A DNA stretch of 38,341 nucleotides from Oscillospiraceae bacterium (GCA_017397565.1 JAFQIL010000029.1:1-38341), one strand, 5' to 3'. Positions 14,061 through 22,754 are shown, counted from the stretch's first letter. Made by a program: numbers and translations. The notes: a model not told the origin generated them from the sequence alone.

Positions 14061-14924
14061 ATGGATATGCAATTTTCCAACGCGGAGCGGGCAGAGGTTT
14101 TAACGGCCGCCCTGCCTTATATCAAAAAATACAGCGGTAAGATCGTGGTCATCAAGTACGGCGGCAACGCCATGGTCAATGAGCAGCTGAAGCAGCAGGT
14201 GATGGAGGATATCGCCCTGCTGTGGCTCATTGGGGTGAAGGTGGTGCTGGTTCACGGCGGCGGTCCGGAGATCAGTGATACCATGAAGCGGCTGGGCAAA
14301 GAATCGGTGTTCGTAGACGGCCTGCGGGTCACTGACCGGGAGACGGTGGACATTGTGCAGATGGTTTTGGCAGGCAAGGTCAACAAGTCTCTGGTGAATC
14401 TGATCCAGACGATGGGCGGTCACGCCGTAGGCCTTTCCGGCATTGACGGCGGCATCATCGAAGCCAGGATCAAGGACGAACGTCTGGGCTATGTGGGGCA
14501 GATCACCAAGATCCGCACCCAGCCCATTACGGACTTGCTGGAAAAGAACTATATTCCTGTCATCTCCACCATTGCCAGCGATCGGCAGGGCGATGTCTAC
14601 AACATCAACGGCGATACCGCCGCGGCCTTTATTGCCGGCGCGCTGGGTGCGGAAAGGCTCATCATGATGACGGATATTGCCGGTATTTTGGAAAATAAGG
14701 ACGACCCTTCTACCCTGATTCCCCAAATCACCGTCACAGAAGCCAAGAAGCTCTATGACAGCGGCATTATTTCCGGCGGTATGATCCCCAAGGTGGATTG
14801 CTGTATTGAAGCCTTGGAGCATGGGGTCAACAATGTGATCATCATGGACGGACGGATCCCCCATTCCATTTTGATGGAGCTGCTTACCGACGAAGGCGCC
14901 GGTACAATGGTAACGAAAGGCTGA
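14061..14924 (+). CDS. argB: Acetylglutamate kinase
   Basis: A 287-residue amino-acid kinase that phosphorylates N-acetylglutamate, usually the arginine-inhibited step in the cyclic pathway. Visible motifs are VVIKYGGNAM (about 29-38, phosphate binding), VHGGGPEIS (about 64-72) and GDTAAAFIAGALGA near the ATP site. The ~20-residue N-terminal extension before the kinase core (NAERAEVLTAALPYIKKY) is the helix associated with arginine-sensitive hexameric enzymes, so feedback inhibition is likely (inference). The start at 14061 follows AAGGAG. It lies ten bases after argJ and six before argD. Confidence 0.96.
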   Translation: MDMQFSNAERAEVLTAALPYIKKYSGKIVVIKYGGNAMVNEQLKQQVMEDIALLWLIGVKVVLVHGGGPEISDTMKRLGKESVFVDGLRVTDRETVDIVQMVLAGKVNKSLVNLIQTMGGHAVGLSGIDGGIIEARIKDERLGYVGQITKIRTQPITDLLEKNYIPVISTIASDRQGDVYNINGDTAAAFIAGALGAERLIMMTDIAGILENKDDPSTLIPQITVTEAKKLYDSGIISGGMIPKVDCCIEALEHGVNNVIIMDGRIPHSILMELLTDEGAGTMVTKG

Positions 14925-14930
14925 TAAAAT

Positions 14931-16094
14931 ATGGAAACCATTACTGCAATCGATAAGCAATATGTTGCCGGTACTTACGGCCGTTTCCCGGTGGAGCTGG
15001 TCAGCGGCAAAGGCAGCATCCTTCAGGGCTCTGACGGCAAGGAATATATCGACATGGGCTCCGGCATCGGTGTCACCAGCTTCGGCATTGCCGACGATAT
15101 GTGGCTCGCGGCGGTGAGCGCCCAGGCTGCCAAGCTGCAGCATACCTCCAATTTGTATTTCACCGAGCCTTGCGCCAACCTTGCCAAGGCACTGTGCGAA
15201 AAGACAGGCATGAAGAAGGTGTTCTTCTCCAATTCCGGTGCGGAAGCAAATGAATGTGCCATCAAGGTGGCAAGAAAATACTCTGCCGAAAAGAAAGGTG
15301 CAGGCTGCTTTACCGTCATCACCTTGGAAAACAGCTTCCACGGCAGAACCCTGACCACCCTGTCTGCCACCGGTCAGGATCACTATCATGAGCTGTTCCA
15401 GCCCCTGACCCCCGGCTTTACCCATGTGAAAGCCAACGATGTACAGGCTTTGGAAAAGATGGTGGCAGCAGTGAATCCCGCAGCTATTATGCTGGAGTGC
15501 ATTCAGGGCGAAGGCGGCGTGGTGCCGCTGACGGAAGAATTTGTTCAGACTGCGGCAAAAATCGCCAAGGAGCAGGACATTCCCTTGATCATCGACGAGG
15601 TGCAGACCGGTAACGGCAGAACCGGAAAGTTCTATGCCTATATGCATTACGGTATTGAACCGGATATCGTTTCCACCGCTAAGGGGTTAGGTGGCGGCCT
15701 TCCCATCGGCGCGACCCTGCTTAGCGAAAAGGTACAAAATGTCTTAGGTCCCGGTGACCACGGCTCTACCTACGGCGGCAACCCCGTTTGCTGCGCCGGC
15801 GCACTGACGGTGGTCAGCCGGATGGACGATGTGTTTTTGGCGGAGGTCAAGGCAAAAAGCGACTTTGTGTTTTCCCAGCTTGCGGACGCGGAGGGCGTGG
15901 AAGCCGTTACCGGCATGGGCCTGATGATCGGCATCAAGACGGTGAAGAGCGCCAAGGATGTGGTGGCGGCCTGTATGGAAAATGGCGTATTGTGCCTCAC
16001 TGCCAAGGATAAGGTGCGGCTGCTGCCTGCCCTGAATATTCCCATGGAAGTGCTGGAAAAGGCAGTAGCAGTCATCAAGGCTGCCTGTAAGTAA
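14931..16094 (+). CDS. argD: Acetylornithine aminotransferase
   Basis: A 387-residue class III PLP aminotransferase that makes N-acetylornithine from the semialdehyde with glutamate as donor. The PLP contact SGAEANE (102-108), the FHGRT segment (136-140), the IDEVQTGNGRTG block (221-232) and the Schiff-base lysine in STAKGLGGGLPIG (K251) are intact. Length and motifs fit ArgD better than GABA or ornithine transaminases, and the context supports this. A weak AAAGG precedes the ATG, and translation may depend partly on readthrough from argB. Confidence 0.95.
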   Translation: METITAIDKQYVAGTYGRFPVELVSGKGSILQGSDGKEYIDMGSGIGVTSFGIADDMWLAAVSAQAAKLQHTSNLYFTEPCANLAKALCEKTGMKKVFFSNSGAEANECAIKVARKYSAEKKGAGCFTVITLENSFHGRTLTTLSATGQDHYHELFQPLTPGFTHVKANDVQALEKMVAAVNPAAIMLECIQGEGGVVPLTEEFVQTAAKIAKEQDIPLIIDEVQTGNGRTGKFYAYMHYGIEPDIVSTAKGLGGGLPIGATLLSEKVQNVLGPGDHGSTYGGNPVCCAGALTVVSRMDDVFLAEVKAKSDFVFSQLADAEGVEAVTGMGLMIGIKTVKSAKDVVAACMENGVLCLTAKDKVRLLPALNIPMEVLEKAVAVIKAACK

Positions 16095-16109
16095 GTTGCC
16101 ATTTCTCGA

Positions 16110-16270
16110 GCAGGCTGCGCCTGCTAATGGATAATGGAAAATGGATAATGGACAACGAAGGAGTCGCCTTCGGCGACATATTTTAAATCATTTCCGAAGG
16201 AAATACCGCAATTATTCATTATTCATTATCAATTATCCATTCGCGCGTCAGCGCGATAAACGGGAATCTG
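16110..16270. repeat. MITE-like repeat between argD and argF
   Basis: After an AGCAGGC-TGC-GCCTGCT hairpin (16110-16126), AT-rich imperfect terminal inverted repeats built from ATGGATAATGG units (16126-16151) and ATTATTCATTATTCATTATC-type units (16211-16241) enclose a GTCGCC-TTC-GGCGAC hairpin (16163-16177). Next come TCGCGC-GTCA-GCGCGA (16242-16255) and a boundary-motif copy (16251-16270). The GCGCGTCAGCGC core is the same as a module in arrays A and B. No gene is present. Confidence 0.8.
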
Positions 16271-16293
16271 AATTTCCGAAAGGAGATCTTCTT

Positions 16294-17283
16294 ATGAATA
16301 CGTTGACAGGTAAAAGTTTTTTAAAGCTGCTGGATCTGACACCGGCTGAGATTACCGGGCTTTTGGATCTGGCAGCGGATTTCAAAGCCAAGAAAAAGGC
16401 CGGGATTCCTCACAGAGTCTGTGAGGGCAAGAATATCGTGCTGCTGTTTGAGAAGGACTCTACCCGTACCCGCTGCGCCTTCCAGGTGGCCGGTGCGGAT
16501 CTGGGCATGTCCGTGACCTACTTGGGGCCCAGCGGCTCTCAGATGGGCAAAAAAGAATCCATTGCCGATACCGCCCGGGTTTTGGGACGGATGTACGACG
16601 GTATCGAATACCGGGGATTCGGTCAGACCATCGTGGAGGATCTGGCAAAGTATGCCGGTGTGCCTGTGTGGAACGGTTTGACCAATGAATTTCACCCCAC
16701 CCAGATTTTGGCGGATTTTCTCACCATTCAGGAGCATTTTGGAAGCTTAAAGGGGAAAAAGCTGGTCTACTGCGGTGATGCCCGGTACAATATGGGTAAC
16801 TCCCTGATGGTGGGCTGTGCGAAGATGGGTATGCATTTCGTTGCCTGCGCTCCGGAAGCCTATTTCCCCAACAAGGAATTGGTGGAAACCTGTCAGGCTA
16901 TTGCCAAGGAAACCGGCGCGGTGCTGGAGTTCATCACCGATCCTATGGTGGCAACCAAGGATGCCCATGTGATCTACACCGATGTGTGGGTCTCCATGGG
17001 TGAGCCGGACAGCGTTTGGGCTGAGCGGATCGAAGCTTTGCAGCCTTATCAGGTGAATAAGGCAATGCTGGAAAACGCAGGGCCACAGTGCCGGTTTATG
17101 CACTGCCTGCCGGCTTTCCACGATCTGAACACCACTATCGGCGCTCAGATCCATGAGAAATTCGGTATCACAGCTATGGAAGTGACCGACGAGGTGTTTG
17201 AAAGTGCGCAATCCATCGTCTTCGATGAGGCTGAAAACCGGATGCACACCATCAAGGCGGTCATGGCCGCAACCTTAGCATAA
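16294..17283 (+). CDS. argF: Ornithine carbamoyltransferase
   Basis: A 329-residue enzyme that makes citrulline from ornithine and carbamoyl phosphate. The carbamoyl-phosphate motif STRTR is at 56-60, HPTQ at 134-137 and the ornithine-binding HCLP at 270-273. These separate it from aspartate carbamoyltransferase. The ATG at 16294 follows AAAGGAG; the open frame upstream to 16141 is repeat sequence. It is the last arg gene and ends at a strong terminator. Carbamoyl phosphate synthetase genes are not in the window. An anabolic role is inferred, because no arginine deiminase or carbamate kinase is nearby. Confidence 0.96.
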   Translation: MNTLTGKSFLKLLDLTPAEITGLLDLAADFKAKKKAGIPHRVCEGKNIVLLFEKDSTRTRCAFQVAGADLGMSVTYLGPSGSQMGKKESIADTARVLGRMYDGIEYRGFGQTIVEDLAKYAGVPVWNGLTNEFHPTQILADFLTIQEHFGSLKGKKLVYCGDARYNMGNSLMVGCAKMGMHFVACAPEAYFPNKELVETCQAIAKETGAVLEFITDPMVATKDAHVIYTDVWVSMGEPDSVWAERIEALQPYQVNKAMLENAGPQCRFMHCLPAFHDLNTTIGAQIHEKFGITAMEVTDEVFESAQSIVFDEAENRMHTIKAVMAATLA

Positions 17284-17290
17284 AAGAATG

Positions 17291-17319
17291 ACCGACCCAC
17301 CCGGGTCGGTTGTTTTTTT
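17291..17319 (+). terminator. Terminator of the arginine cluster
   Basis: An 8-bp GC-rich stem ACCGACCC/GGGTCGGT (17291-17298, 17303-17310) is followed by TGTTTTTTT, seven bases after the argF stop. Confidence 0.93.
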
Positions 17320-17362
17320 AAACAGTCAAATTTCCGTTTGCCGGGGAGTGGCATAAAACTTC

Positions 17363-17497
17363 GTAGGGCGGACTCATGAGTCCGCCGATTGCTTCCGAAT
17401 TGCTGAAAGGTTCCTATTTTGCAAAAAACTGCCGATAACAGACCAGAAACTGCGTTAAAAATTGCAACGGGTCGGCGGACTCATGAGTCCGCCCTAC
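17363..17497 (+). repeat. GTAGGGCGGACTCATGAGTCCGCC element, copy 1
   Basis: A 135-bp element whose ends are the palindromic module GGCGGACTCATGAGTCCGCC, with GTAGGG outside on the left and CCCTAC on the right. The interior (GATTGCTTCCGAA... to ...AAAATTGCAACGGGTCGG) aligns with the reverse complement of the element at 22573-22710. It is preceded by a minus-strand boundary motif (17327-17345). No coding capacity. Confidence 0.88.
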
Positions 17498-17551
17498 GCA
17501 CAACGAATTTACAAACTCAAAATACCGGCTCGGTTGAGCCGGTATTTTTGC

Positions 17552-18568
17552 TTAGAATGTAACAGTTTTTCCGGTTTTGCCGCTTTCGTAGATGGCGCAG
17601 ATCAGCTTTTGGATCTTCAGCGCTTCCTTGCCGCTGATGAAGGGTTCCCGCTTTTCCTCTACTGCCTTGTAGTAGTCCTCGATCTGACGGATGTGCCGGA
17701 AGCCCCAGTAGTCCTTGCCGCCCTCGTAGTAGATACCGTCGGACTTTTGAGAAGCAGACAGAACGGTTCCGTCGTTAAACTCGATCCGCACATCATCGTA
17801 GCTCATAACAGCCTTGCCGTTTTCGCACAGAAGACGGATCTCAATAGGCTCATCACAGCCGTAGTTGTTCATAGCCCAGAAAGACAGGGTAGCACCGTTT
17901 TTGTAGCGGATGAAGCCCTCACCGGTATCGTCCACTTCCATAATGGAGTGACCGCGGTTGGCAATATGTGCCTGAACCTCTACCGGCTCGTCGTCAATAA
18001 ACCAGTTGGCAAGATCCAGAGAGTGGATGGCCTGGTCGATGATAACACCGCCGCCCTCTTTTTCCCAGGTTCCCTTCCAGTCGGAAAGGGAATAGTAGGA
18101 ATCGGGCTTGCACCAGGTGAGGGTGCAGCGGGCGGAGATGATCTTGCCCAGCTTGCCGTTTTCCAGGTTTTCCTTGATCAGCCGGGAGGTGTCATTGTAG
18201 CGGCACTGGAAGATAATGCCGTAGGTCAGACCCTTTTCCTGGGCCAGCTGGACATTGGCGATGGCATCCTTGTATTCGATGCTCATGGGCTTTTCACAAA
18301 GCACATTGACGCCATGCTCCAGGGCGTACCGGGAGATGATGGGGTGCAGATAGTGGGGCACACAGATATGTACCACATCGATCTTTTCGGGGTCGATGAG
18401 CTCTTTGTAATCGTAATAGGCCTTTACCTTGTACTTCGCGGCAGCTGCGTCTGCCCGGCCTTTTTTGATGTCACAAACTCCCACCAAGGTGGCATTCTCC
18501 AGATGATGGCAGCTGGTGGCGTGCATAGTGAAGATGTTGCCGCAGCCTACGATACCGACTTTAAGCAT
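17552..18568 (-). CDS. Gfo/Idh/MocA-family oxidoreductase A
   Basis: A 338-residue NAD(P)-dependent dehydrogenase-like protein of the Gfo/Idh/MocA family, which oxidises or epimerises sugars and cyclitols. The N-terminal Rossmann motif VGIVGCGNI is at 4-12, and the family motif CEKP (91-94) carries the catalytic lysine. The C-terminal alpha/beta domain is complete. Its ATG overlaps the stop of the neighbouring oxidoreductase gene by eight bases and is preceded by AAGGAG. So it is the last gene of a three-gene unit: isomerase-like protein, oxidoreductase B, then this. Two paralogous dehydrogenases plus a TIM-barrel isomerase resemble cyclitol or uncommon-sugar pathways. The substrate cannot be assigned. 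Confidence 0.9.
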   Translation of the reverse strand: MLKVGIVGCGNIFTMHATSCHHLENATLVGVCDIKKGRADAAAAKYKVKAYYDYKELIDPEKIDVVHICVPHYLHPIISRYALEHGVNVLCEKPMSIEYKDAIANVQLAQEKGLTYGIIFQCRYNDTSRLIKENLENGKLGKIISARCTLTWCKPDSYYSLSDWKGTWEKEGGGVIIDQAIHSLDLANWFIDDEPVEVQAHIANRGHSIMEVDDTGEGFIRYKNGATLSFWAMNNYGCDEPIEIRLLCENGKAVMSYDDVRIEFNDGTVLSASQKSDGIYYEGGKDYWGFRHIRQIEDYYKAVEEKREPFISGKEALKIQKLICAIYESGKTGKTVTF

Positions 18569-19544
18569 GGAAACTAAGCTCCTTTTCCAGCAGGAATTTC
18601 AAGCTGGCAGCGGCATCCTTCAGAGCGGCCTGCTGGATGGGTGCGCCGGCGATGGCCTGCTGGGTGAAGTACAGCAGCTCGTTGTAGTAGCCGCCCAGGT
18701 CGGAGATGTTGCCCTGAGTGCCACCGGCAGCGGCCAGCTCCTTTTTCTCAATGACGATCTGCTCAGCGCCTGCTTCGGTGTAGAGCATAAACTTGCCGTC
18801 GTTTTCCACAACAGCCTTCTCGAAGACCACCCGGAAGGTAGCCTGGAAGGGATGGCTGGCAGGCAGATTCCAGGTGCCCTCAACGCCAACCACGAAATCG
18901 TCGTACTGCATCACGGTGTTGACATAGGAGTTGGCCTCGCCTACCACATTCTTAATGGAGTACAGGGACTTGGGCTCACCGAACAGGGACAGCACATAGT
19001 CCACATCGTGGATGTGCAGATCCTGACCTGCGCCACCGGAAAGCTCGGTGGTGTGGAGCCAGTTGTTCCAGCCCCAGTCGGGGGAGGGGCTCAGACGGCG
19101 GAAGTTAGCGTTAACCACCTTGCCGTACTTGTTTGACGCGACGATATCCCGCAGAGCCACATACTCATCCCAGAAGCGGATGACCTGACCAACCTGAACC
19201 TGGCAGCCGGTCTCGGCGCTCTTTTTCATCAGCTCTTCGGACTCTGCAACGGTGAGGGTTACAGGCTTCTCTACGAACAGGTACTTGACCTTCTCCATAG
19301 CCAGCAGGGCGTACTCGGCGTGCAGATAAGTGGGCAGGCAGATGTCAATGATATCCACATCGGCACCCGCGATGAGCTCCTTGCCGTCGCCGTAGATCAC
19401 GGCATTGGTACCGGCAGCGAGCTCCTGAGCCTTTTCGGGGCGAACGTCGGCAACAGCTGCCAGTTCGACGCCTTCTAAATTCTTATAGCAGTTGGCATGC
19501 ATGGTTCCCATGAAACCGCAGCCGATCAAACCGATTTTCAGCAT
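18561..19544 (-). CDS. Gfo/Idh/MocA-family oxidoreductase B
   Basis: A 327-residue paralogue of the downstream dehydrogenase. The Rossmann motif IGLIGCGFMG is at 4-13 and VEKP at 91-94 carries the catalytic lysine. A GGAGQDLHIHDVDY segment (about 170-183) supplies the conserved aspartate and histidine pair expected in the active site. It starts four bases after the isomerase-like gene ends, with GGGAGG close by, and overlaps the next gene by eight bases. This is tight coupling typical of one pathway. The two paralogues differ clearly in sequence, so they probably act on different intermediates or run opposite redox steps. Confidence 0.9.
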   Translation of the reverse strand: MLKIGLIGCGFMGTMHANCYKNLEGVELAAVADVRPEKAQELAAGTNAVIYGDGKELIAGADVDIIDICLPTYLHAEYALLAMEKVKYLFVEKPVTLTVAESEELMKKSAETGCQVQVGQVIRFWDEYVALRDIVASNKYGKVVNANFRRLSPSPDWGWNNWLHTTELSGGAGQDLHIHDVDYVLSLFGEPKSLYSIKNVVGEANSYVNTVMQYDDFVVGVEGTWNLPASHPFQATFRVVFEKAVVENDGKFMLYTEAGAEQIVIEKKELAAAGGTQGNISDLGGYYNELLYFTQQAIAGAPIQQAALKDAAASLKFLLEKELSFHA

Positions 19545-19547
19545 ATT

Positions 19548-20387
19548 TTACCTCCCGAGAATGGCATCCATAGCCTTGGATGTGTTGTAGATGATGGTTT
19601 CGGTGTAGTACTTATAGTTAGGGATCATTTCGGCAGATACCCAGCCGTCGTAGCCGATGGCGGCCAGAGCCTCGGTAACGGCAGGATAGTTCACATCACC
19701 GGCCAGAAGATCCACAAAGCCGTGGAGTCCACCGGCTTCTACGCGGTAGTCCTTGAAGTGGACCTTCTTGATCCGCTGACCCAGAGTCTTGATCCAATGC
19801 TCGGGGAAGCCGTTTGCCAGAGTGTTGCCGATATCCAGGTAGCTGCCTACATAGGGGCTGTCCAGCTTGTCGATGAAGTCCCGCATTTCCATGGGAGACA
19901 GGAGGAACTTGTTCCAAACGTTCTCCAAAGCGATCTCCACCTTGTACTCTTCAGCGTACTTCTTTACCTGCATCAGAGATTCCAGACTGGTGTTGTAAGT
20001 AGTTTCGTAGTCGATGACCCGACCGGGAGCGGCAAACTCGGCGTTGACGGTGCCGGGAATGACCAGAATGGACTGGCAGCCCAAAATGGAGGCGGTCTCC
20101 AGCTGCTTCTTTACGATGTCCATAGCCTTCTGACGCTCGGCGGCGTCCTGACTGTTGAGCCAGTAGCTCCAGTAAAGACCGCTGGCAACACTGTAAAGCT
20201 CGATGCCCGCGTCCTGAGCCTGCTGCTTGACCTGCAGAAGCTCCTTTTCAGAAGAGGTGAGGGTGATCTCACCGGCATTTTCGTCCAGTGCCACTTCCAC
20301 GCCTTCAAAGCCTGCGTCCTTAGCCAGTGCGAAGGCATCCTTCAGCTGCATGGCAGGAAAAGACCAAATACTAATACCTTTTTTCAT
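19548..20387 (-). CDS. Sugar phosphate isomerase/epimerase-like TIM-barrel protein
   Basis: A 279-residue protein of the xylose-isomerase-like TIM-barrel family (AP endonuclease 2 fold; IolE/IolH and tagatose epimerase relatives). Metal-ligand-like residues occur in the expected order: glutamate in ALENVWN, aspartate in YLDIGN, histidine in KVHFKDYR and glutamate in SAEMIPN. It begins near the divergent AraC gene and is the first gene of the minus-strand unit. GGGGGTAAATT precedes the ATG at 20387. Family members isomerise, epimerise or dehydrate sugars and inositols; with the two dehydrogenases downstream, a sugar or cyclitol pathway is likely. The exact reaction is unknown. Confidence 0.88.
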   Translation of the reverse strand: MKKGISIWSFPAMQLKDAFALAKDAGFEGVEVALDENAGEITLTSSEKELLQVKQQAQDAGIELYSVASGLYWSYWLNSQDAAERQKAMDIVKKQLETASILGCQSILVIPGTVNAEFAAPGRVIDYETTYNTSLESLMQVKKYAEEYKVEIALENVWNKFLLSPMEMRDFIDKLDSPYVGSYLDIGNTLANGFPEHWIKTLGQRIKKVHFKDYRVEAGGLHGFVDLLAGDVNYPAVTEALAAIGYDGWVSAEMIPNYKYYTETIIYNTSKAMDAILGR

Positions 20388-20502
20388 AATTTACCCCCTT
20401 GTGTGGATTTGGAGTCTATGCTACAATAATCATAATAAAAGCGTGTACTTTTGAACAGTCACTTTTGAATATATTATGTTCAATTTTGTGCAGGTTGAAA
20501 GA
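20388..20502. promoter_or_regulatory. Divergent control region with direct repeats
   Basis: The space between the isomerase-like gene and the AraC gene contains two direct copies of ACTTTTGAA (20447-20455 and 20461-20469), offset by 14 bases. AT-rich promoter-like segments lie nearby. Paired direct half-sites close to a divergent AraC gene are typical of AraC-family operators. No perfect -35/-10 pair could be fixed. Confidence 0.5.
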
Positions 20503-21390
20503 ATGGTGGCAAAAATGAAAGCGGAATATATTAAAATTAAACCAAAAACGGTGCTGAATGTTTCCAGTATCGTCACCATCCATTATTATGAGTTCGGACC
20601 CAGCTTTGTTTTTCAGGGGGAGCGCCACGACTTTTGGGAGATGGTTTATGTGGACAAGGGTCGGGTGCAGATCCGCCGGGATGAAGAGACTATCGTTTTG
20701 GAGCAGGGACAGGTGGTATTCCACAAGCCCAACGAATTCCATTCCATTCAGGCGCTGGGCTCTGCGCCCAATATCTTTGTGATATCCTTTTCCTGCCATA
20801 GCGAAGCCATGCGCTACTTTCAGCGGTATCAGACCCAGCTGGATAAGACCCTAAAGGGCTACCTCACAGCCATCATCCGGGAGGCGGAGCGCACCTATGT
20901 GATCCCAAAAAACGACACAGAGCTGAAAAAGCTGGTGTGCAAGGAGGATGCGCCCTTAGGCGGGGAGCAGCTGATCAAGACTTATTTGGAGCAGCTGCTG
21001 CTGTTTTTGCTCCGCACCATTACCCAAACAGGGAAAACCGGGTTAAACCCTCAAAAGGATCCGGAAAAGAATCCGCTGGTTCAGGCGATTTTGGACTATT
21101 TGGGGGAGCGGGTGGAGGAAACGGTGCGCATTGAGGATATCTGCGAGGAGTTCGGCTATAGCCGCAGCTATTTAAGCCGGGTCTTTCAGGCAGAAACCGG
21201 GGATACTCTGGCTGCCCGGGCCACGGCCATGAAGGTGGCAAGGGCCAAGCAGCTGATCCGGGAAACCAATATGAATTTCGCCCAGATCTCTGCCCGGCTT
21301 TCCTTTGAAAATCCCCAGTATTTTTCCCGGGTGTTCAAACGGCTTACCGGTATGACTCCCACGGAATTCAAAAACCGCGCCCATGTGTAA
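20503..21390 (+). CDS. AraC-family transcriptional regulator 1
   Basis: About 295 residues. It has an N-terminal cupin-like ligand-binding domain (FVFQGERHDFWEMVYV, HKPNEFHSI) and a C-terminal AraC DNA-binding domain. The first helix-turn-helix is around DICEEFGYSRSYLSRVF and the second around ARLSFENPQYFSRVFKRLTGMTP. The start is uncertain. ATG 20503 has AGG at usable spacing; ATG 20476 has no site; ATG 20515 is also possible. It is divergent from the isomerase/dehydrogenase genes, which it probably activates in response to their substrate. The serine hydrolase gene begins 19 bases after its stop, so the two are probably co-transcribed. Confidence 0.9.
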   Translation: MVAKMKAEYIKIKPKTVLNVSSIVTIHYYEFGPSFVFQGERHDFWEMVYVDKGRVQIRRDEETIVLEQGQVVFHKPNEFHSIQALGSAPNIFVISFSCHSEAMRYFQRYQTQLDKTLKGYLTAIIREAERTYVIPKNDTELKKLVCKEDAPLGGEQLIKTYLEQLLLFLLRTITQTGKTGLNPQKDPEKNPLVQAILDYLGERVEETVRIEDICEEFGYSRSYLSRVFQAETGDTLAARATAMKVARAKQLIRETNMNFAQISARLSFENPQYFSRVFKRLTGMTPTEFKNRAHV

Positions 21391-21409
21391 ATGTTTTGGA
21401 GATGACAGT

Positions 21410-22534
21410 ATGGACTTTTCAGTTTTAGAAAAATTCTTGTGGCAGCAGGTAGCGCAGGGTGTCCCCGGCTGTGAGCTGGCGGTATGCCGGGACGGAGAAA
21501 TCCTGTTTCATAGCTGCGCAGGCTTTTCAGACTATAAAAAAACAAAACCGGCCTCCTGTGAAGACCGGTATATGCTCTATTCCTGCACCAAGCCCATGAC
21601 CGCTACGGCAGCGATGCAATGTCTGGAACAGGGACTGATTTCCTTAGAAGACCCGGTAGAAAAGTACCTGCCTGCCTTCCGGGATGCTTATTTGCTGGAA
21701 AAAGGGGAGAAGGTTTTCCTGAAAGAGCCCATCACCATAAAGCATCTTCTGACCATGACGGCGGGACTGAACTATCGATGCGGCACGCCGGCTTTGCAGG
21801 CAGCAATAGCTCAGGCCGGAAACGGCACGACCACCGGACGGTTTTTCCAGGCTTTGGCCGAGCAGCCTTTGGATTTTCTGCCGGGCAGTCGGTTTCAGTA
21901 CAGCCTGTGCCTGGATGTGATGGGCGCGGTGATCGAAGCGGTCAGCGGCGGTACTTTGGAAGACTGGTTTCGCAAGTATATTTGGCAGCCTTTGGGCATG
22001 GAGAACACGTCCTTTTATCAGCCTGGCAGGGACCAGAAGAATCTGGCAGCCATCTATAGCTATGATGCCAAGAGTGGCACGCTTTTGGAAAGTGACTGGG
22101 TGAAAAACCCGATAGTTTTTCCTGCCGGGGTCTACAGCGGCGGTGCGGGACTGGTTTCTTCCGCAACAGATTACCTGAAATTTGCCGATGCTTTGGCCTC
22201 GGGGGAGAAAATTTTGTCGAAACCTTATATCGATCTGATGCGCACGCCCCAGCTCAGCGGCTACCGGCATGAGGATCAGTTTGGTTGCACCTGCGGACCG
22301 GATTACGGCTACGGTTTGGGTGTCCGCACCCGAACAGCTTTCCGGCAGGGTGTACCCAGCACCATAGGTGAATTCGGCTGGGACGGCGCAGCCGGCGCGG
22401 ATGTACTGATCGATCCGGAGCACAAGCTGTCCTTCTTCTATGCCACCCACATCTTCGGCTGGCCGGATATGCTGGGCATCGTCCATTTGCAGATCAGGGA
22501 TCTTTTGTATCCTATTTTGGGATACACCCAATAA
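21410..22534 (+). CDS. Beta-lactamase-related serine hydrolase
   Basis: A 374-residue class C beta-lactamase/penicillin-binding-protein-fold protein, a group that includes esterases and D-amino-acid peptidases. The nucleophile motif is S58-C-T-K61. The second motif tyrosine is probably Y164 in RFQYSLCLDV, where the usual third-position asparagine is missing (YSL). GVYSGGAGLVSSATDYLKFA and WDGAAG near the C-terminus fit the family. No signal peptide is seen, so it should be cytosolic, unlike true beta-lactamases. The ATG at 21410 follows GGAGATGACAGT. An esterase or deacylase acting on the substrate of the neighbouring pathway is one possibility; antibiotic hydrolysis is not supported. Confidence 0.88.
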   Translation: MDFSVLEKFLWQQVAQGVPGCELAVCRDGEILFHSCAGFSDYKKTKPASCEDRYMLYSCTKPMTATAAMQCLEQGLISLEDPVEKYLPAFRDAYLLEKGEKVFLKEPITIKHLLTMTAGLNYRCGTPALQAAIAQAGNGTTTGRFFQALAEQPLDFLPGSRFQYSLCLDVMGAVIEAVSGGTLEDWFRKYIWQPLGMENTSFYQPGRDQKNLAAIYSYDAKSGTLLESDWVKNPIVFPAGVYSGGAGLVSSATDYLKFADALASGEKILSKPYIDLMRTPQLSGYRHEDQFGCTCGPDYGYGLGVRTRTAFRQGVPSTIGEFGWDGAAGADVLIDPEHKLSFFYATHIFGWPDMLGIVHLQIRDLLYPILGYTQ

Positions 22535-22572
22535 ATTACCATTTCCCGTGCTGATGAAAAAATCCTGCGTGC

Positions 22573-22710
22573 GTAGGGCTTATGTCATGACCCCGCCGAC
22601 CAGGTTGCACTTTTCTCGCGGTTTCAGTCGTTTTTGTAGTTATTTTTTTGCAAAAACAGGAACTTTTCGAAATCCTGAAAGTAATCGGCGGAGTCATGAC
22701 TCCGCCCTAC
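22573..22710 (-). repeat. GTAGGGCGG element, copy 2 (inverted)
   Basis: A 138-bp element homologous to 17363-17497 but in reverse orientation. Read on the minus strand it gives GTAGGGCGGAGTCATGACTCCGCC, a TTTTGCAAAAA segment, GTGCAACCTGGTCGGCGG and a partly decayed right end. A boundary-motif variant (22533-22551) precedes it and a plus-strand copy (22726-22745) follows. Differences in the end palindromes keep the pairing. No gene lies between the serine hydrolase and the AraC stop. Confidence 0.88.
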
Positions 22711-22754
22711 GAAGCCTTACGAAACTGCCCGATAAACGGAAATTGGCTGCATCG

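Noticed and set aside
12719-14080. 453-codon minus-strand frame opposite argJ
   Set aside because: ArgJ on the plus strand is complete with its self-cleavage site; the antisense frame has no ribosome-binding site or recognisable domain.
14100-15647. 515-codon minus-strand frame opposite argB and argD
   Set aside because: It spans two intact convincing genes and their junction, and its His/Gly/Leu-rich translation is typical of antisense frames here.
21410-22534. Antibiotic-resistance beta-lactamase
   Set aside because: The fold family matches, but there is no signal peptide, the YxN motif is altered, and the context is a catabolic block.
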